Assembly (NCBI GenBank): GCA_958450365.1
Contig: CAUEEP010000732.1
Coordinates: 3,101,001-3,165,000 of the forward strand
Direction of reading: 5' to 3'
Source of the DNA: Mesorhabditis belari
Lineage: Eukaryota; Nematoda; Chromadorea; Rhabditida; Rhabditidae
DNA: 64,000 bases
The position numbers were made by a program, and so were the translations under genes. Below, piece by piece: positions 29,476-40,830 of the stretch. The notes below the pieces were generated by a model that did no database searches, had not been told where the DNA came from, and saw nothing but the letters and a program-made list of their open reading frames with translations. The stretch's first letter is position 1, and each line of letters starts with the position of its first letter.

Positions 29476-29990
29476 GAGTGTGTTCCTTGCAGAAAACGCG
29501 TTTTCTAAAAAGCGGGCGCCAAGGATAAGCTACCGTAACCCTATGCTTTGCATCAGCAAATTTTTCAGAATGCAAATGTACATTAAAATCTTGCGCTCTT
29601 TTTTTCTATTACTCTTTCGCTAAAATTTAAAAATTTTTAAATGCTATGTAAAATTAAAGAAAACATTTAAAACGGGAAAAGTTAAGAAACACTATTAAAA
29701 AATTATATTATTTACCAATTTACCAGGCCTATTGTCTACATTTGCACTAGAACCATTCTAAAAAAAAATTCGACGCCCTAAAAAACCTAAATCCTTAAAT
29801 AAAACTATCCATTACTATATTTTAAGAAAAGTTTGCAAATTTTTTTCGCGCGACCTTTATAGCTTTGCTTAAAAAGCGCACCTTTTAGAAAACGCGTTGT
29901 CGGAAGTTTTGTCGGATCAATTGTCTGACAAAAAAGTTGTCAATGAAAATTTGTCTGACAAATTGTCTGTCAACAAGGAGCACACTCTAG
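29476..29990. mobile_element. TIR element with TAGAGTGTG ends
   Basis: Ends read TAGAGTGTGTTCCTTG and the complement of TAGAGTGTGCTCCTTG; both arms also carry AGAAAACGCGTT. The flanks on both sides repeat TCCAATATCAGTCC, so it probably split an older sequence. Similar GAGTGTGTTCC and AACACTCTA words border the 20763 array. No ORF. Confidence 0.75.
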
Positions 29991-30002
29991 TCCAATATCA
30001 GT

Positions 30003-30063
30003 CCTTGAATCGCCGTCATTCCAATAGAAAACCAAGCTAAATAGAAAAGCTGAAACTTTCATT
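30003..30063 (-). pseudogene. Broken first exon of a third ML (NPC2-like) gene
   Basis: The minus strand resembles exon 1 of paralogue A: ATGAAAGTTTCAGC opens a signal-peptide-like stretch, but a one-base shift in the hydrophobic part throws the later codons (matching SIGITA) out of frame. No later ML exons follow on the correct side. Confidence 0.6.
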
Positions 30064-30075
30064 TCAATTAGTCTA

Positions 30076-30620
30076 AACTTTTAGATAGATTCGGTAAAAT
30101 CAGGTTGACTTTGAACAAATTCATTAGCTAAAACTCTTTACAAGACTTCAATGCTCAACTTTTACCTACTTTCAGCTTTTATCGCTTTCTTATTCTCTAA
30201 ATTTAGCATCAAGAATCAAATATTTCTTTTCAAATTCGTCGTCGATCTCGTTTTTTTTCCCCAAATGCCTTCCCTTTTCCTTTCAAAATCCTATCAAAGG
30301 GCGAAAATTTGTTCAAAGGAAGCCCATCTTGTCTTTGTGTTGGCTTTTTTGTGTGTGTTTTCTCTCAAAACATGGCCAAAATCAAAAAAAAAGACTCACT
30401 GGAAAAGGCCTAATTGAGGTTGAAAGAGTCGGGCTCTCTCAACTCAGCCGTTATCCACTTTCTTGTCCTTATCCTTCCTATCTTTACTAAACTTTTTTTG
30501 AGTTGCATAGGCTTCTTTGATCTTTCTATTTCATTCTTTACATTTTCAAATATTTCACGAAGGATTTTCTTATAGAAAATCAAAGATGGTTAAACTTAAA
30601 ACTTCAAACTAAATGTATTA
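30076..30620. other. No gene assigned; one signal-peptide-like ORF start
   Basis: At 30151 an ATG opens a hydrophobic stretch (MLNFYLLSAFIAFLF) that could be a first exon of the EGF-like membrane gene downstream, but I could not find connecting splice sites with confidence. The rest is AT-rich. Confidence 0.25.
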
Positions 30621-30806
30621 TTGGGCTGGTGAATTGAAAACTGCGGGCTATTGTCATATGTGACAGTTTGAGGACTTTCTTCAAAAGAAACCCATTTTGG
30701 TGTCAATGGAAAAGTTGTAGAGAATCAAAAATCAAGCTTATATCCAAATTTTCAGAACGATTCAAAAATTGGTTTTCAAGAAATGCGAAATTTACGAATT
30801 TTCACA
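30621..30806. mobile_element. Truncated mariner-derived MITE M3, copy 1
   Basis: Starts TTGGGCTGGTGAATTG after a TA and matches the first 186 nt of the copy at 31027, then breaks off into unrelated sequence that includes a CTGT/CTTT-rich block. Confidence 0.85.
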
Positions 30807-31026
30807 AATGAAATGGCGGAAAAGGAGGGGGCGGGGACGGGAGGGGATTACAGTATCTGTCTGTCTTTCTGTCTGTCTTTCTGTCTGCCTTACTGTACGG
30901 GCATTTTTTCAGCCATATTTTGACCAATATTTCATTTTACATGAATATTATATTTTAAGTTGTTTTTGGTGTCATTCGATGGGTAATTTCATTCTGCATC
31001 AAATGATCGTTAAAATAGTCAATATA

Positions 31027-31548
31027 TTGGGTTGGTGAATTGAAAACTGCGGGCTATTGTCATCTGTGACAGTTTGAGCACTTTCTTCAAAAGAAACCCA
31101 TTTTGGTGTCAATGGAAAAGTTGTAGAGAATCAAAAATCAAGCTTATATCCAAATTTTCAGAACGATTCAAAAATTGGTTTTCAAGAAATGCGAAATTTA
31201 CGAATTTTCGCAAAAGTTGCATTTTAAGCAAAGCTACTAAGTGTATCTTTTTGGAAATTTGGCTATAAGCCTAATTTTTGATTCTCTACAACTTTTCTAT
31301 TGAGACCAAAATGGGTTTCTTTTGAAGAAAGTGCTCCAATTGGGACATCTCCAGTCCTCCATTTTTGAGTCTCACACTTGTCTCACACACAAACCAAAAT
31401 CCTACGAAGAAAAAGGAATCCGCAAACTGCCTGTAAAATGGGCAGAAGTCGTCAATAATAAATTTGGAAATTATTTGGAATGAATTGATGGTTTTATGTT
31501 GAATAAATTTTAGTTCAAAGTCCCGCAGTTTTCAATTCACCAACCCAA
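31027..31548. mobile_element. Mariner-derived MITE M3, copy 2 (522 bp)
   Basis: Bounded by TA duplications; ends TTGGGTTGGTGAATTG in inverted orientation. The right part retains the end of a mariner transposase frame (GIRKLPVKWAEVVNN-like) near 31420-31470, so this is an internally deleted mariner. Other copies are at 30621 and 56136. Confidence 0.88.
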
Positions 31549-33205
31549 TAAAATGGAATTGAAAGTTTTTCATCTAAATATGTAGAGAGAAAGAGCTAAT
31601 TAAGATCTAATTATTACTTTGGAGAATATAGACACTGTTTAGATCTTGATTTCTAGAAAAAAATACTAGAATTTATAGATTAAGACATAACTATTCAGTA
31701 TTCATCGACATAGACATAACCAGAAACTCAGAAATATTCATTGAAAAAAAACTTGATAGTGATTAAGATAATTGAGCTTAAAAAAAGGAAAACTTTTGTC
31801 TTTTCACCATTTTTCCTCGTCAATGGAGATAAAAATCGTGTCTCTTTCTCTTTTGCTTTTGAACCGATCAAGTCTTTTTGCCTAGGGCCCCAGCCGCATA
31901 TCTCCACTCAAGCATCCCCTCATCTTCCCCTTCTCTTCCCCTTCTCTTCCCCTTCTCTTCCCCTTCTCTTCCCCCTCTCTTCCCCTTCCTCTTCCCCTTC
32001 TCTTCCTCATCCTTTCCATCTCTCCACTCTTTCCCTCCAGCAAAACTTGTTGCTTTTCAGCTTTTCATACCGCTTGACTAACCACTTTTTACCCTTATTG
32101 ACTTCTTCTTCTTTTTCTCTTGTTTTGATTCACTTACTTGATTGAGATCAAATATTTGATTTTCAATGACTTTAATCGTACTGATTATTAGACGAAAATA
32201 AGATAAATCCTCCCATCGATAAATGCTTTTCTTGAGAATTTCTTTTCTATCTACCCAAGAAATACTATAAATGGCTCTATTAGATTTATATTCATTCATT
32301 TTTTCAAACTTAGAATAAAATCTGCCAATATTTAATGCTGAAGTAAGTTAAAGATCAATGTATAAATCATTGTGTCATAAAAATCATTGTGTATTAACTT
32401 CTTCAAAGTCAAAGATTCAAAAGTACCCTCCTTTTCTTGAAAATTTCTAAATCACCATTCGAATTTTGATCATCAATCAATTTAGATATTCAGTTTTTAG
32501 AAATTTTTGATTTGTTATGACGTTTTTATAGATTCTTCTTGATTCTTCTTGAAAACAGGTGCTTTTTCTTCTCAATTCTTTTTTCTTTTCCCTTTTTCTT
32601 TCAATTAATCCTTTCACTAAATAGAAAAGCGACAAATCTTTCAAATAGCTGAAAATCTTGAAATTTGAAATTTTCAGAAAGATTGATGACAATTTTTGTC
32701 TAAATCTTTGTATTAATCTTTGTATAAATCTTTGTATTAATCTTTGTATAAATCTTTGTATTAATCTTTGTATAAATCTTTGTATTAATCTTCAAAAAGC
32801 GTATCTATTTACTCATCTTATCAATATTCCTTTAAATATGCATTTAGTTTTAATTTTATTATCTAATCACGATTGTTTTAATGGCAATTTAATGGCAATG
32901 GCAATGATCAATCAGGTCAGAAGTCAAGGCTGGCTTTGCAGGTCCTGGCTTTGGTTCAGGAAAATGTTGTAAACGTTTGGATCCATTCAATCAGAACACT
33001 TCCATTCTCAATCCCTTCAGATCTCTCGAATTCTTTTCTTTATTCCGAAAATTTATGACCCTTTTTTATTCATTCTCTTCCCCTTTCCAATATTTTTGTG
33101 ATCCCTTGAGAGTCTTCCATTTCCCCTTTTTTTCCTTTTTCTCCATGATTCCTCTATTTCTTTCAATTTCATTTTTAAAAATTCTAAAATAGAATATTTA
33201 TTCAG
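31549..33205. other. Intergenic, low-complexity arrays only
   Basis: Contains a CCTTCTCTTCC array (31918-32000) and a 12-bp array of TCTTTGTATTAA/TCTTTGTATAAA (32700-32795). I see no gene. The stretch GGTCCTGGCTTTGGTTCAGG with TGTTGT after it (32938-32970) looks Gly/Cys-coding but has no matching splice phases. Confidence 0.4.
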
Positions 33206-33352
33206 ATCATCAAATTTTCCAACAAATTTTCGTCTTTGTCCACACAAGCGATGCCAAGTGAGTTCAAAAACTGTACTTTATGCTTTAAAAAAAGTGTAAA
33301 CACACTTCCTAGCACAATAAAATCTTCATTTCTCACCAAATAATGCTGTAAA

Positions 33353-33545
33353 AGCAATGAAGCTATGCAATGAAGCTATGCAATGAAGCTATGCAATGAA
33401 GCTATGCAATGAAGCTATGCAATGAAGCTATGCAATGAAGCTAGGCAATGAAGCTATGCAATGAAGCTATGCAATGAAGCTAGGCAATGAAGCTAGGCAA
33501 TGAAGCTAGGCAATGAAGCTAGGCAATGAAGCTAGGCAATGAAAC
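33353..33545. repeat. 13-bp minisatellite CAATGAAGCTATG
   Basis: About 14 copies, with a later block in which TATG becomes TAGG. It runs straight into a copy of the TACTTTGTGC foldback family at 33545-33590. Confidence 0.93.
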
Positions 33546-34167
33546 AATGTGCCAGAAAGGATGAGATCTCGTTTTCGAGCACAAAGTACTCGAAGAACTT
33601 TGTTGTGTACTTTGTTCTCAGTGCAAAGGCACTATGCAAAGGCACCATGTGCAAAGGCACCATGATTCACACTGATTTTTCTTTCAAATTCAAGTTGTCT
33701 AGAGTAAAATGAGGATTTCAGTGCACTAGAAGGGATGTTTTTTGAGCACAAAGTACAAAGACATAGAGTGCAATACTTTTCTAACTTAGCAAACTTACGA
33801 TTTCAGTTTTGATCATGAATTTCTTTGACTTTAGCCGCGAAAAGGTGTTTGATCATAAATCCGAATACTACAGCCAATGAATTGCACGATTTTCTTCTCC
33901 TTTTCACTTTTTTTTCCTTTGGAAAAGAATGTTAAGATCAAATGGGTGAAGAAAAATGGGTTTTGGTTGAGGAGAGGAAAGCTATGGGAAAGCTATGGGA
34001 AAATAGGGCTGTAATTGGGCTGACTAGTGACAAATCGACACAATTTTCACTCAAATCTCCAACGATGACATCTTTTCTTTAACATTCAGAGAAAGGTGAT
34101 TGTGTAATAGTGATAACAAAGGACTTTACTAACAATTTAAGACAATTTCTTTGGCAGATAAGATAAA

Positions 34168-34839
34168 TACCGTATTGTCTCTAATAGTAGTGGACTCTTT
34201 AATAGTAGTGGACTCTTTAATAGTAGTGCGCTCTCTAAAGGAGTGGACTCTTTAATAGTAGTGCACTCTCTAAAGGAGTGGACTCTCTAATAGTAGTGGA
34301 CTCTCTGATAGTAGTGGACTCTCTAATAGTATTGCACTCTCTAATAGTAGTGGACTCTTTAATAGTAGTGCACTCTCTAAAGGAGTGGACTCTCTAATAG
34401 TAGTGGACTCTTTAATAGTAGTGGACTCTTTAATAGTAGTGGACTCTTTAATAGTAGTGGACTCTTTAATAGTAGTGGACTCTTTAATAGTAGTGCACTC
34501 TCTAAAGGAGTGGACTCTCTAATAGTAGTGGACTCTTTAATAGTAGTGGACTCTTTAATAGTAGTGGACTCTTTAATAGTAGTGGACTCTTTAATAGTAG
34601 TGGACTCTTTAATAGTAGTGCACTCTCTAAAGGAGTGGACTCTCTAATAGTAGTGGACTCTTTAATAGTAGTGGACTCTTTAATAGTAGTGGACTCTTTA
34701 ATAGTAGTGGACTCTTTAATAGTAGTGCACTCTCTAAAGGAGTGGACTCTCTAATAGTAGTGGACTCTCTAATAGTATTGCGGTTCAGGAGGGGGTTGGA
34801 AAAATAGTAGTGCGCATTACTATTAGAGAGAATACGGTA
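34168..34839. mobile_element. TIR element whose core is an 18-bp minisatellite
   Basis: Inverted ends TACCGTATT...CTCTAATAGTA (left) and TACTATTAGAG...AATACGGTA (right) bound about 640 nt of tandem TAATAGTAGTGGACTCTT with a variant TAAAGGAGTGGACTCTC. The end sequence and the unit share CTCTAATAGTA, so the array grew from the element end. Related elements are at 37843-38122 and 49374-49589. Confidence 0.85.
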
Positions 34840-35001
34840 TATTGTTATATTCGAATCTGATTCGAAGTTAAATGGTAATTATCGAAATCGTAGCTAATTT
34901 AGCTAATCGTAGCTAAAGCTAAGCTAATTAAATTCTAATCAAAGAACTCTTTAAATGATAATTTGTTTATAATCGAATTATTTCAAGTTTCATTTTTTCA
35001 G

Positions 35002-38000
35002 TTTTCCAGGACTTGTCCAGCTTACCAGACAAATCCCTGGGGTGCTGATTGGAAGATTTTCTTGAAATCAAACTTCAGCGATACTTATAAACTGTTAGAA
35101 ATCTAGTCAAGAAAACAATTACCAATCTTATCTTATTTGAATCTTTGCTTAAGATGGAATCTTAAGCAAAACTGAAACAAATGCAGCTCCAGGTTGTCCT
35201 CCGCATTACTCGGGTGACACGTGTGATTGGCCGATTTGCATCAATGGACGAATCGATTCGTCTACACGAAAATGCATTTGCAGGTTTGTTTGAAAGAAAT
35301 TCTAAGCTTTTATCAACTTGTTTTGAAAACTTGTTGTTTCAAATTCACTCTTAAGCTCTTAACTCATCTTCTATCTTATAACGCGAGTTTTTTCTATCAC
35401 CAAACATCAACTAGTTCGCAAGAAATACTTCTAGACTTCTCTTATTCTGAATTTCTTCGAAATATTCAAAGAAAATGCAAAAGGGAAGACCTAATAAAAA
35501 ATTTATTTGACACCGAAACGAACGGAGAAAAAAGAGAAAAGAAATGGGAAGAATTTTCAAGGGAATTTGAGGCTCAAGAGTTCAAAGAGGGATTTCGATG
35601 GGGAAATCGAAAGAAAATCGAAAGAAAATTCAAGTTTTCTTATCATATTCAAATACGGTTTATTCTATGGGTTTGTGCAAATGGAAACACACGCTTTCTG
35701 GAGTATCAAATTCACATTTCAACGATTAGGCAAGAGAATCTAGAATCAAGCAAGCCAGGAAGGGTGTGTTTCCATGGTGAGCAGAAAGTAAAGCTTGGAG
35801 AAAGAGAAAGACAAAGACAAAGGCAAAGACAAAGACAAGGCAAAGACAAAGACAAAGACAAAGACAAAGAGAAAGACAAAGACAAAGACAAAGACAAAGA
35901 CAAAGACAAAGACAAGACAAAGACAAAGACAAAGACAAAGACAAAGACAAAGACAAAGACAAGGCAAAGACAAAGACAAAGACAAAAAGACAAAGACAAA
36001 GACAAAGGCAAAGACAAAGACAAAGGCAAAGACAAAGACGAAGGCAAAGACAAAGACAAAGAGAAAGACAAAGACAAAGAAAGTAATTTCAGATAAAGTT
36101 CTTGTTTTCAAAAATCTCTTTAAATTCCGGTTTGACATAAAAAAGTGGACATAAAAATTGATCCCTTGAGAATTTTCGTTCTTTTGGACAACGAACAGCA
36201 TGAAAGTCGAATTTTGAGATAAATTTGGAAAAGAAAGGGGAAATGTGAACAAGGTTAAGAAATAACTTTTCATTTCCAACAAGTTATTGAATTTGAGAAA
36301 TAACGGACGAATTTTGGTTTAGTTTTAAAAGTTTAACGTTTAATTGAGGAGAATTGGCAACAGTTTTATTAGATAAAAGGGCTTGTGATTATGAAAATTC
36401 CGAAATGAAAATTCCGAAATGAAAATTCCGAAATGAAAATTTAGAAGCCATTTTGCGATGCCTTTTTGCGAGGAGTGCGAGCCACCGTATTGGGGAGCGA
36501 ATTGTGACAAATCACCGCTTGAATCAATTTCCGATGATGAATTCGCACGTGAGGACAAGAGGAAATTGATGCATTGATTAAGGAATTCCCTGGCAATGGG
36601 ACAAGGAATTCCCCATTGCCGACTAGACCGGTCTAGTCGGGTAGAGCGTTGGCCTGGTAAGCGGCTGGGGTCGCAAGAGGTGGCCGATTCGAGTCCTGGC
36701 ACCGGCCACGTTTTTTGTTTTTCCCACAGTTTCCCATGTCTACAAAAGGACCCGATTGATTGAATCAATCCAAGTTTATTTATTATAATAATAGTACTTT
36801 ATTCAAACGATAAAGTGAAAGAAATCATAGAGAAATGCACAGTGATACTTAATCATACAATACATACTGAAATCAATAAGCCAATTACTTACGGCAAAGA
36901 GCCACTAGATCTAAAGCATCGATACGTTTCTTGAATATGAAAAGCGACTGAATTTCACGTATGTCGTTTGGGAGCAAGTTCCATAATCTAGCGGCTCTAA
37001 CGGGAAATGAATTTGATAAAGAGGCATTGGAAGCAAAGGGAATTTGCAAAAGGAATGAGCCACTTCTGGGCCCTGACCGCGCTTTAAATTTGAAAAAGTC
37101 TATAAACAAAGGGCTAATCTGTTTACAACGGAGGATTTTGAAAGTTTCGACTAAATCAATGACAAAGCGACGATGCTGTAAAGTTTTTAGTTCAAAAAAA
37201 AGCAAGTCTCTCCTCATAAGTAAAGCTAGAATATTTAGAATAGTCAATTTTCCATAAAGCGACTTTTGTGAACCTCCTCTGAATTTTCTCCAAGCGTTCA
37301 ATAAAGACTTGTGCGCGGGGAGACCAAACAATATCCTGTAAAATTAACGAAAATTCAAGAATCTCCAATTCTTATTCATGCTTTCAGCTTGGTCGGAAAC
37401 GATTCCGTATCTACCGCAAGCTGTCCTTCTCATCTCAATCATCCTTCTCATGTCCGGGGTATTCTGTGGATTGCGATTGTTTTTTCAGTGAGTTTTCACT
37501 ATTTTATAATAATACAAGTATTTATTATCTATAGCCAGTAATCCAGACGAGCAACATTTACAAAAATTGGCTGATAGTCACTTTGAAATGGTCTAGATAT
37601 CTCCGCAAACAAAATAGTCCTTAAATTGTGTGTTTATGCAAGTTATTATCACAAGATGCCATTGGTTGCCATGCGACTAAGATACAGAGCTTTTAGCCAG
37701 TCGGCACTGGCTAAAAGCTCTGTATCTTAGTGGAGAGCCAAAAATCTAACCAACGGGTTCAATCCCGCTGGCTAGATTATTGGTTTTTTTTCTAGATATA
37801 TATGGATTTTTCTTTTCTATATTTAGGCTTAAGGGTTGTGCTTACCGTAAATACTGTAATAGTACCCCACCGCCCTCGTACAGTCGCGTAGTCGCAGTCG
37901 TAAGTGGTAAGTTTTTTAGTATTTCATTTTTTTCAAAGCACCCGTACTTTCAAAAAATGCGTCTTTGGTATCAAAAAATAGCCCTGAATTTCAGCTATTT

Positions 38001-38807
38001 TTTGATACCTAAACGCGCATTGTAGCATCAACCAGTGTCGAGAAAAACGCGTTCAAAGCTAGACTACACAACACTCCGCACCGTCATTATGGGGGTGGGG
38101 TACTCTTACAGTATTTACGGTATGTATTATTTGTACTATGTTATTCGTGTAAATAAATGTATTCTTTATAAGACTCAAGAATGTTTTAGAACCGGTGGCT
38201 GTCCGCGAAGAGATCGACGTAGAGGAAACTCGATCGAGAGTCAAGCTTTTGATTTCAAGGTGTGATGATGGAAATTCTTTAGTTCTAATTTTACTTTATT
38301 AATCATATATCTAATTCGATTTTGGCTTACTTTAGTTTGAGGAAATGTCGTTAACTTTTAACTCTTTAACTCTAGTTTAATAGATTTTGTGCTGGGCATA
38401 TTTTCGTACCTTTTTAGGCATATTTTCATTTTTAAGTAGAAAATCACTCATTTCTCCAAGAAAAATACGGAATTAAGTACACCAGAAGCGATGCGTTTAC
38501 TTTTAAGCACCAGAAGTGATGCGTTTACTTTTAAGCACAAGGTACGTCAAGAAGGAAAGCTGAAAGTCGAGCTGAAAGCTGAAAGCCTTTCTACAGCTCA
38601 CTTTTTACAGAAACAATCTAGCATTGTAAGAAAATAAACGCTTCAGTGCACTAGAAGGGATGTGTTTATCTGTTTGTCTAAGCGCAAAGTTACAACGCCT
38701 AGTTACAATCGATTTTCTTGCAGATTCACGTGCAACGAGCCCCTCCCCCATACACGGAAACAGTGCTCACAAGAACCGAAGACCCGCCACCACCGTACAC
38801 TTTATAA
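35002..38807 (+). CDS. Single-pass membrane protein: EGF-like ectodomain, TM helix, PPPY tail (5' end not resolved)
   Basis: Six exons join with agreeing phases: 35002-35041, 35187-35283, 36445-36548, 37388-37487, 38190-38259 and 38724-38807. The ectodomain is Cys-rich and EGF-like: RTCPAYQTNPW, GCPPHYSGDTCDWPICINGR, KCIC, then FCEECEPPYWGANCDKSP. A hydrophobic helix (AVLLISIILLMSGVFCGL) follows, then a basic stop-transfer and tail (CPRRDRRRGNS). The last exon encodes IHVQRAPPPYTETVLTRTED and PPPPYTL, so two PPxY motifs that could bind WW-domain ubiquitin ligases. A possible earlier exon in phase is 33206-33257 (SSNFPTNFRLCPHKRCQ). Introns hold a microsatellite, tRNA-like sequences, a LINE fragment and a TIR element. 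I do not recognise an orthologue; a signalling or adhesion receptor is inferred. Confidence 0.65.
35800..36082. repeat. (ACAAAG)n microsatellite
   Basis: About 45 imperfect 6-bp units within an intron of the EGF-like gene. It creates long KDKD/RQRQ and SLSL reading frames that are not real proteins. Confidence 0.95.
36617..36712 (+). tRNA. tRNA-like Pol III sequence, degenerate
   Basis: Contains GGGTAGAGCG (A-box-like) and GATTCGAGTCC (B box) 50 nt later, and ends in ACCGGCCACG followed by TTTTTT. GACCGGT at the start pairs with ACCGGCC at the end except for one mismatch. The D arm looks shortened and the anticodon stem does not pair well, so a working tRNA is unlikely. An exact 18-nt palindrome GACTAGACCGGTCTAGTC overlaps its 5' end. 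Confidence 0.45.
36885..37331 (-). mobile_element. Non-LTR retrotransposon (LINE) 3' fragment
   Basis: The minus strand encodes the C-terminal end of a LINE reverse transcriptase: VWSPRAQVFIERLEKIQRRF, then after a frameshift RRFVIDLVETFKIL, a middle part, and FPVRAARLWNLLPNDI followed by SLFIFKKRIDAL. This order (IQRRFT, YKIL, WNxLPxxI, FKxxL) is typical of CR1/jockey-like elements. It is 5'-truncated and frameshifted, and sits in an intron of the EGF-like gene. Confidence 0.85.
37675..37775 (+). tRNA. Hairpin joined to a tRNA-like T arm
   Basis: A perfect inverted repeat with 26-nt arms (starting ACTAAGATACAGAGC, 4-nt spacer CGGC) spans about 37676-37731. It is followed by GGGTTCAATCCCGCTGGCTA, a good T arm and acceptor 3' strand, then ATTGGTTTTTTTT. 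TAGCCAG in the hairpin can pair with CTGGCTA. This looks like a tRNA-derived relic, not a normal tRNA gene. Confidence 0.45.
37843..38122. mobile_element. TACCGTA-end TIR element in an intron
   Basis: Left end TACCGTAAATACTGTAATAG, right end its near complement, with TACCCCAC/GTGGGGTA just inside. The core is not a tandem array but includes a second palindrome, GGTATCAAAAAATAGC with its inverse. Same family as 49374-49589. Confidence 0.8.
38470..38700. repeat. TACTTTGTGC foldback family, several half copies
   Basis: Three half elements with the word order CACCAGAAG(C/T)GATG, GTTTAC, then AAGCACAAGGTAC or AAGCGCAAAGT occur at 38478, 38508 and 38643. The last lies just before the acceptor of the final exon of the EGF-like gene. 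Confidence 0.7.
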
Positions 38808-39122
38808 TTATAATTCTAATTCTAATTCTATGCTATCATATATAAAAAACATTACATTTATTTTAAATTAAATGCAAATTTCCTAGTCTTTCCCCCTTTT
38901 TTTTTTTTTTTGCTTTTCGGGTCTTAAAATACGTGTCTTCTTTTGCTAAAACTACCAAATATTTATATTTTTTGAAAGCTTTGCCTTATCTTAATTATAT
39001 AATTTGATAATATTTTTGCTATAGATTAATAAAATTAATGTTTTTAATTGATAAAATTGACACATTTCATTTTCATTTAATGGAAAGGACAAAAAATGAA
39101 AATCATTGAAAATCTCATCATT
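38808..39122. other. 3' flank of the EGF-like gene
   Basis: AT-rich 3' UTR or intergenic sequence with a poly-T run near 38896; about 90 nt from here (38993-39110) recur at 39757-39880. Confidence 0.5.
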
Positions 39123-39359
39123 TACACTACTGAACAATGAAATATCCATATTTGAAAAAAGATCGTCACTTTCGCGCGTCTGTAACTCCCTTGTCTTTAT
39201 CTTATTTCTAAATATTAATATTACCATTGTGTAGCCCTTGAAAAGAGCTTTCAGAAAATGTATAACACTAATAGTTTAAACTCAAAGACAAGGGAGTTAC
39301 AGACGCGCGAAAGTGACGATCGTTTTTCAAATATTCATATTTCATTGTCCAGTACTGTA
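39123..39359. mobile_element. Palindromic MITE family M1, copy 2
   Basis: Nearly identical to 17324-17558, with the same CAATGAAATAT and GATCGTCACTTTCGCGCGTC arms. Confidence 0.88.
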
Positions 39360-39919
39360 TGTATTAGTGTTTTCTTTATTGATGCTATATTAAATGATCG
39401 GCAGATGAATTGCCCATGCAGTAGTGTTGTTTCCCCCATTAATATGCTTGATATCAAGAAAAGCTTTTGCTAATGTTGCGTTTTGAACTGTTCACTTCAC
39501 TGTTCACTTCACCGTTCACTTCACTGTTAACTGTTTGACAGTTAAATGCAAATTTACGATGTTTACAGACAGACAAAATTATGTCGGCTAGAGTCACAAA
39601 TAGATGATAGATAAAAATCGAAATAAAAATTGAAATGCTAGGTAAGTACATGTAGATTTATGGTTATGATGTCATTTCTTGGATTCTTTTATTTTTCCAC
39701 ATTTCTTTTTCTTTTATTACAATCAAAACTCTGTTCTTGATGATGTTCTTCATGATTATATAATTTGATAATATTTTTGCTATAGATTAATAAAATTAAC
39801 GTGTTTAATTGATAAAATTTACACATTTCATATTCATTTAATGGAAAGGAGAAAAAATGAAAATCATTGAAAACCCCATCATTTATATGTTACGTTCGAT
39901 TAAGTTGATTTCAAAATTT

Positions 39920-40830
39920 TTAATTTGATTTGATTGATTTGATTGATTGAATTGATTTGATTGATTTGATTGATTTGATTGATTTGATTGATTTGATTGA
40001 TTGATTTGATTGATTGATTTGATTGATTGATTTGATTGATTGATTTGATTGATTGATTTGATTGATTGATTTGATTGATTGATTTGATTGATTGATTGAT
40101 TGATTTGATTGATTGATTTGATTGATTGATTTGATTGATTGATTTGATTGATTGATTTGATTGATTGATTTGATTGATTGATTTGATTGATTGATTTGAT
40201 TGATTGATTTGATTGATTGATTTGATTGATTGATTTGATTGATTGATTTGATTGATTGATTTGATTGATTGATTTGATTGATTGATTTGATTGATTGATT
40301 GATTTGATTGATTTGATTGATTTGATTGATTTGATTGATTTGATTGATTGATTTGATTGATTGATTTGATTGATTGATTTGATTGATTGATTTGATTGAT
40401 TGATTTGATTGATTGATTTGATTGATTGATTTGATTGATTGATTTGATTGATTGATTTAATTGATTGATTTGATTGATTAATTTGATTGATTGATTTGAT
40501 TGATTGATTTGATTGATTGATTTAATTGATTGATTTGATTAATTGATTTGATTGATTAATTTGATTGATTGATTTGATTGATTGATTTGATTGATTGATT
40601 TGATTGATTGAAATTGATTGAAATTGATTGAAATTGGGATTGAATTGATTGAATTGATTAAATTGATTGAATTGATTGATTGAATTGAATTGATTGAAAT
40701 TGATTGATTGAATTGATTGAATTGATTGAATTGATTGAATTGATTGATTGAATTGAATTGATTGAAATTGATTGATTGATTTGATTGATTTGATTGATTT
40801 GATTGATTTGATTGATTTGATTGATTTATC
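39920..40830. repeat. TTGATTGA-type satellite, about 900 bp
   Basis: Irregular mixture of TTTGATTGATTGA, TTTGATTGA and AATTGATTG units. All frames stay open (NQSNQS-like), which has no coding meaning. Confidence 0.96.

Noticed and set aside
35227..36096. 289-codon ORF with KDKD repeats
   Set aside because: It reads through an EGF-like exon, its donor site and an ACAAAG microsatellite. The coding part ends at the 35283 donor.
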